Positions 6,741 through 9,357 of a stretch of 9,357 nucleotides of DNA are shown in pieces. The stretch's first letter is position 1. Every line of letters begins with the position of its first letter. The stretch lies in the NCBI GenBank assembly GCA_043818215.1, contig JBDRGC010000180.1, positions 1 to 9,357 on the forward strand, given 5' to 3'. A program made the translations under genes and the position numbers. The DNA comes from JBDRGC01 sp043818215. GTDB lineage: Bacteria; Chloroflexota; Anaerolineae; Anaerolineales; UBA11858. A model generated the notes under the pieces. It had not been told where the DNA came from. It worked only from the letters and a program-made list of their open reading frames with translations, and searched no databases.

Positions 6741-7084
6741 ATGCTTTCTAATCTGGTAGCCTCACTCAGAATATTGCCGTTGTAAGCATTCACAGCCACG
6801 CACGTACTCCGCTTGTCTATTCGGGTTGTGATCTCGCCGCACCCGTAGGGGTTGTTACGTAATTGGGGAGCATCCAGGATAATGGTTTCGACGGCTTGTG
6901 TCAGAGCAGCGGCGTCCGTCAGGGGGTCAGCAATGTTGGTAACAGACAGAGCACGAATGGCATCCAGAGCGATCTTCGCTTTATTGACCAGTTCGTCCAC
7001 GCGCTCCTGGATGTGTGCGTCCTGAGTCATATCAGGCTGTCCTATTGCGTTCTTGATAGCCCGGCGTGCTAGTTTGCAAGATTT
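6716..7084 (-). pseudogene. C-terminal half of the frameshifted cobalamin-binding-like gene, tail replaced by the MITE
   Basis: This frame has no credible start of its own; the only candidate is a TTG (7085-7087) without a ribosome site. It continues the upstream fragment after a one-base slip: dropping one T of the TTT at 7082-7084 joins DVIE to SCKLARRAIKNAIGQPDMTQD. The visible part has a helical stretch (ERVDELVNKAKIALDAIRAL) and a compact motif LDAPQLRNNPYGCGEITTRI followed by CVAVNAYNGNILSEATRL. I associate that ending with cobalamin-related proteins of Chloroflexota, from memory only. The last residues (GFTQFVG) are encoded by the inserted element. Without the element the frame would run on as RLESIKYETGQTKRVQ and stop at 6566-6568, just before the next gene's ribosome site. 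Confidence 0.6.
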
Positions 7085-7424
7085 CAATCACATCCGCTGC
7101 TGTGGCGGCGTGGTCGGCCTCCGTGTACCCTACCACGTGAACGACATGGGGACGCAGAGCCATTTGCAGATATTCGCTAGCAGAGAGATGGGCACGGGCC
7201 GTGTCGCTGTCCACCGGGTAGCTTAGTAGTCCGGTGCGAGTCTGCCGCCAGATGTGGAAGTCTGCGTTTGCCAGGGGGCGGACGTCATCCAGAAATTCTT
7301 GGACTGAGACAGCCGGCCCCAAAAATATCGTCTGCCAGCCGGCTTGCTCGGCCAGCCGCAGGAAATTGGATACCCCTGCCACATGGACACATTCACCTAA
7401 AGCACCAGCGATTACGGTTTTCAT
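7032..7424 (-). CDS. Cobalamin (B12)-binding-like protein, N-terminal part, frameshifted
   Basis: Residues 1-50 (MKTVIAGALGECVHVAGVSN, FLRLAEQAGW, IFLGPAVSVQEFLDDV) follow the start of a B12-binding Rossmann domain: a first beta strand, a VHxxG loop like the DxHxxG motif whose His ligates cobalt, a helix, then a strand ending LG and a VxxxEF helix. Later parts (HLSASEYLQMALRPHVVHVV, GYTEADHAATAADVIE) are conserved-looking but I cannot name the enzyme. After Glu114 the frame diverges (ILQTSTPGYQERNRTA stop). One extra base within TTT 7082-7084 explains this, since the other frame continues SCKLARRAIKN. Unless the slip is a sequencing error or programmed, the gene is broken. Its ATG directly follows the bL35 stop (TAAATG) with no ribosome site of its own, implying coupled translation. 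The known B12-domain layout after LANADF is not obvious, so an internal deletion is possible. Confidence 0.6.
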   Translation of the reverse strand: MKTVIAGALGECVHVAGVSNFLRLAEQAGWQTIFLGPAVSVQEFLDDVRPLANADFHIWRQTRTGLLSYPVDSDTARAHLSASEYLQMALRPHVVHVVGYTEADHAATAADVIEILQTSTPGYQERNRTA

Positions 7425-7667
7425 TTAACGTTTTAAGTAAGGAGCCAAACGTTTGATCCGCTTTTTTAAACTGGATGATTTCACTTCTTGCATCCATTTA
7501 AACTGGCGTTTTACTCGTTTTGATCTGCGTCGTCGGTAATGGCTTTGATTGCCTTTGGTCTGCATGATTTTGCCGCTGCCGGTTTTTCGAAAACGCTTGG
7601 CAGTAGCTTTGTGTGTTTTTAGTTTATACTTCTTTTTTTTCTTGCCTCGTTTCTTTCTCGGGCTCAT
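7425..7667 (-). CDS. rpmI: Ribosomal protein bL35, variant
   Basis: The core KLKTHKATAKRFRKTGSGKI, then a KGNQSHYRRRRSKRVKR segment and the terminal KRIKRLAPYLKR, is the bL35 pattern (KTHKxxAKRFxxTGSGKxxR...LLPY). bL35 is a small 23S rRNA-contacting protein of the large subunit. Usual bL35 has about 65 residues. Starting at the ATG 7665-7667 gives 80, with a basic N-terminal extension (MSPRKKRGKKKKKY). An upstream in-frame ATG at 7700 would give 91 residues but adds MHCLIDYMDIN, which is unlike the family. GGA lies about 7 nt before ATG 7667. rpmI normally sits in infC-rpmI-rplT; neither partner is adjacent here. Instead the stop TAA abuts the ATG of the cobalamin-like gene. It may be a second, paralogous copy. 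Confidence 0.82.
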   Translation of the reverse strand: MSPRKKRGKKKKKYKLKTHKATAKRFRKTGSGKIMQTKGNQSHYRRRRSKRVKRQFKWMQEVKSSSLKKRIKRLAPYLKR

Positions 7668-7739
7668 ATTAATATCCATGTAATCTATCAAGCAATGCAA
7701 CTACTAATCAATGACTCCACTGAAAAAACTACTTTTTTG

Positions 7740-7768
7740 AACATCTTCAAAAATCGTAGAACTGTCAA
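7740..7768 (-). promoter_or_regulatory. Possible sigma-70 promoter for the bL35 gene row
   Basis: On the minus strand a perfect -35 hexamer TTGACA (7763-7768) is followed after 17 nt by GATGTT (7740-7745), a weak -10 match. It lies about 75 nt before the bL35 ATG, in the only gap of this strand big enough for a promoter before the gene row. The AT-rich spacer contains a short symmetric TTTTTGAA/TTCAAAAA pair. Confidence 0.3.
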
Positions 7769-7849
7769 CAAATCGGGCTTACGTAGCACACAGATGCAAT
7801 TTTGCGGCTCGTACCGAGAAAATGCACACTTGATGCCAAAGTTTCTGTA

Positions 7850-8416
7850 TCAAGAGCGCGTGTGGCGCCAACTTTTTAAAATCGGCCTTTTTTCATTAGA
7901 GTCATCAATCATTATCTTGGATTTACTCTCTTGCAGATAAGCATGTAAAATGGGACGGATTTTCTCAACTTTTATCTGCATACTCGCTGCCCACTCCCGG
8001 AGTAATCGTTCCTTGAAACGTCCCAACGCATTTTCCTCGGAGTGATTGAGTTTTCTTATGGCTTGTTGTGCAGATAGGTCGCGTATCAGTTTACTAATGG
8101 CCAGTACATCACCATCTGATTGAACGTGGTCAATTTGTCCCTTCAAATGTTTTTTATCCGTATCCAGTTGGCATGGTTTATTTCTCAGAACTTGTATTGC
8201 TTTCTGGACTACTTCTTGTGATGCGACTCGGCGGACCCGTGGGTTGTTTGGTTTATTTATGGGGAACCAAAATAGACAGTCCTTTGTTTTCACTTTGAAG
8301 CATTTAGCTTGCTCTCCTTGGATCGGCTTGACTTCTATTTTCTTGACCTGACCCACGCCATATTGGCGATGAACAACCCAATCTCCTATCGAATACTGGA
8401 GTCTTGTCTCCGTCAT
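7850..8416 (-). CDS. CarD-family transcriptional regulator
   Basis: The 188-residue product opens with a CarD/CdnL/TRCF-type RNA polymerase-interacting domain: SIGDWVVHRQYGVGQVKKIE (9-28), a beta strand containing CFKVKTKDCLFWFPIN (39-54) and VRRVASQEVVQKA. In known CarD/CdnL proteins this Tudor-like domain binds the RNA polymerase beta subunit and the C-terminal helical domain contacts the upstream edge of the -10 element, stabilising open complexes. Here a helical part follows (LIRDLSAQQAIRKLNHSEEN, ALGRFKERLLREWAASMQI), which fits. About 160 residues is typical; the tail after 170 (IDDSNEKRPILKSWRHTRS) is extra and polar. AGGAG lies 6 nt before ATG 8416. It is next to a DksA-like gene, another polymerase-acting factor. 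Confidence 0.85.
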   Translation of the reverse strand: MTETRLQYSIGDWVVHRQYGVGQVKKIEVKPIQGEQAKCFKVKTKDCLFWFPINKPNNPRVRRVASQEVVQKAIQVLRNKPCQLDTDKKHLKGQIDHVQSDGDVLAISKLIRDLSAQQAIRKLNHSEENALGRFKERLLREWAASMQIKVEKIRPILHAYLQESKSKIMIDDSNEKRPILKSWRHTRS

Positions 8417-8477
8417 TGATCTCTCCTATGAAACCCATTTCTGACCGGGCCGCCGCCGGGGTTTCATGCGGTGAGTG

Positions 8478-8496
8478 TGACGGCAAAATGCCGTCA
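8478..8496. repeat. Perfect hairpin TGACGGCA-AAA-TGCCGTCA
   Basis: An 8-bp perfect stem (8478-8485 with 8489-8496) around an AAA loop lies between the DksA-like and CarD genes. Adding GTG/TAC outside extends it to 11 bp with one G-T pair. There is no T-run on either side, so it is not a standard intrinsic terminator. It may be an operator or RNA-stabilising hairpin. Confidence 0.5.
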
Positions 8497-8553
8497 TACG
8501 CGGCTCCTTACTGCTTGAGTATGCAATCAATTCATAAAATATCTGACTTTACC

Positions 8554-8895
8554 TTACTCTTTATGTTGTTGGCATTTTATACATAACGCGGCAGTGGGTA
8601 TCGCTTCTAATCGCTCGAAACAAATGGCCTGTCCACATTTTGTACAGATTCCATAAACTCCATCTTCTATACGTTGGAGAGCCGCGTCTATTTCATGAAG
8701 TAGACGCTTTGATCGGGTTACGAAAAGCTGTTTTCTTTGTCGTTCGTCATATATCCAGCTAAGGTCGGAGCGATCTGGATTCGGGATTTCCTCGGACCGT
8801 ATTTTTTTCTTTTCGTTGTTCAGTCGAATCAGAAGGCGCGCGCGACGTATATAAAGCGTTTCTTGTATTTTTTGTAAATTCGATGTTTTGACCAT
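8554..8895 (-). CDS. DksA/TraR-family C4 zinc-finger protein
   Basis: The C-terminus holds the family zinc finger: YGICTKCGQAICFERLEAIP followed by CIKC, so the spacing is CxxC-x17-CxxC, with the characteristic ERLEAIPTA. Before it lies a long helical stretch (about residues 5-75) containing LLHEIDAALQRIEDG, the typical lead-in. DksA-type proteins enter the RNA polymerase secondary channel and alter initiation; short versions like this (113 residues, against about 150 for E. coli DksA) lack part of the coiled coil and are of uncertain role. The start at 8893-8895 has GGAAGG 9 nt upstream. Reading further upstream to 9075 only translates the sigma-factor remnant in a wrong frame. The start lies 34 nt after the sigma remnant's stop, so the two probably formed one transcription unit. 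Confidence 0.85.
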   Translation of the reverse strand: MVKTSNLQKIQETLYIRRARLLIRLNNEKKKIRSEEIPNPDRSDLSWIYDERQRKQLFVTRSKRLLHEIDAALQRIEDGVYGICTKCGQAICFERLEAIPTAALCIKCQQHKE

Positions 8896-8929
8896 AGACA
8901 TCATCCTTCCAGATTTTTCATCTGCTACA

Positions 8930-9229
8930 CTACCATCGCCTGAGATATGCTCGCAATTTCCTCCGAATGCTGGGCCGCCGTAAACGCCGCAAGGCCTGTG
9001 CCTCGATTTGACGAATGCGTTCACGTGAGACACCCATCTTGTTGCCCACTTCCTGCTAGGTATGTTTTTTCCCATCGGCTAGACCATATCGCAATTGCAA
9101 TATGCGAACTTCTCTCGGGGGTAGTGTCTCTAACACTTTGTCTAGATGTTGGCGTAGCAGATTGCGAGTGGCAACTTCATCGGGGACAGGGGCCTCTTTA
9201 TCCTCGATAAAATCCCCTAGGAGAGTACT
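8930..9229 (-). pseudogene. RNA polymerase sigma-70 (primary type) C-terminal remnant
   Basis: The minus-strand frame reads LLGDFIEDKEAPVPDEVATR, then LDKVLETLPPREVRILQLRY and GLADGKKHT, then a TAG codon (9056-9058). It continues QEVGNKMGVSRERIRQIEAQ and ALRRLRRPSIRRKLRAYLRRW to a stop at 8930-8932. This is RpoD region 4: LGDFIED, region 4.1, and the region 4.2 helix-turn-helix that reads the -35 box, with the signature VSRERIRQIEAQALRRLR. The amber codon stands where family members have a Leu (HTLQEVG), one base from TTG. Upstream of about 9229 the sigma homology stops at once and regions 2 and 3 are missing. It is therefore 5'-truncated and interrupted. A full functional rpoD must exist elsewhere in the genome. 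Confidence 0.8.
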
Positions 9230-9357
9230 GAAAAACCCCCTGGACGAAAAACTGCCTTACACATCCGCCCCACTTTGGGCCAAAAAATGGCAGTATTTAG
9301 GGAACGCACGCACAAAAACGCCCGTTTTGTGGGAGAAGCGTCCCACTTTCGCGGAAA
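9230..9357. other. Non-coding tail next to the truncated sigma gene
   Basis: No gene or convincing reading frame is visible. Homology to sigma stops at the left border (around AGTACTGAAAAACCCC, 9224-9239), suggesting the end of an inserted element or a rearrangement. Two symmetric stretches occur: CACAAAAACG/CCCGTTTTGTG (about 9310-9331) and GTGGGA-GAAGCG-TCCCAC (about 9329-9346). Confidence 0.35.

Noticed and set aside
7734..7756. TTTTTGAA/TTCAAAAA symmetry as a terminator
   Set aside because: It is purely AT-rich with no GC stem and overlaps the spacer of the possible promoter.
7695..7940. Plus-strand 81-codon frame between bL35 and CarD genes
   Set aside because: It overlaps the CarD 3' end antisense, shows no recognisable features and no ribosome site.
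8478..8496. Hairpin as intrinsic terminator of the DksA-like gene
   Set aside because: The stem is good but no T-run follows on either strand; kept only as a hairpin.
8930..9058. Separate small protein consisting only of sigma region 4.2, restarting at the ATG of KMGVSRE
   Set aside because: No ribosome site is visible before that ATG, and the upstream frame is plainly the rest of the same broken gene.
8896..9075. N-terminal extension of the DksA-like protein
   Set aside because: It is the sigma-factor remnant translated in the wrong frame and has no family similarity; the start at 8895 has a good ribosome site.

Overview
The window looks like a piece of a Chloroflexota (Anaerolineae-like) genome. 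This is inferred from protein style: a very basic bL35 variant, a CarD-type regulator, a short DksA-like zinc-finger protein, a 56-residue Arg/Lys-rich protein of a kind I associate with Chloroflexota and Planctomycetota, and many intergenic inverted-repeat elements. I see no rRNA, tRNA or CRISPR array.

Left part (1-2983, plus strand). An HNH endonuclease, cut by the window edge, is followed by a 539-residue protein I do not recognise. Next comes a 200-residue protein built from two diverged copies of an SSB-like OB fold. Together they look like a phage or mobile-element DNA-processing module. A 140-bp MITE-like element with 24-bp terminal inverted repeats and a candidate 7-bp target duplication follows. 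It lies directly in front of a stand-alone 79-residue WGR-domain gene.

Middle part (3041-7667, all minus strand, so read right to left). The order is bL35, a cobalamin-binding-like protein (now frameshifted and interrupted), an opine dehydrogenase-family protein, a 56-residue basic protein, an asparagine synthase-like protein and a HEAT-repeat protein. Junctions are tight: the bL35 stop directly touches the next ATG, and strong AAGGAG-type ribosome sites precede the dehydrogenase, small-protein and synthase starts. The synthase homologue has lost the glutaminase nucleophile (Ser2 for Cys), other glutaminase residues and apparently the synthetase-site Glu, so it is unlikely to be an ordinary glutamine-dependent asparagine synthetase. 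A 133-bp MITE-like element sits at the 3' end of the cobalamin-like gene. Removing it in silico with one ATGCT target copy restores an open frame that stops right at the ribosome site of the dehydrogenase gene. The row was therefore probably once a continuous operon.

Right part (7850-9357, minus strand). A CarD-family regulator and a DksA/TraR-type zinc-finger protein follow the remnant of a primary-type sigma-70 gene. The remnant keeps regions 4.1-4.2, carries an in-frame amber codon and loses homology abruptly near 9229, where unrelated sequence begins. Several genes here are thus decaying or interrupted by small elements. The most interesting intact part is the opine dehydrogenase / small basic protein / degenerate synthase row.
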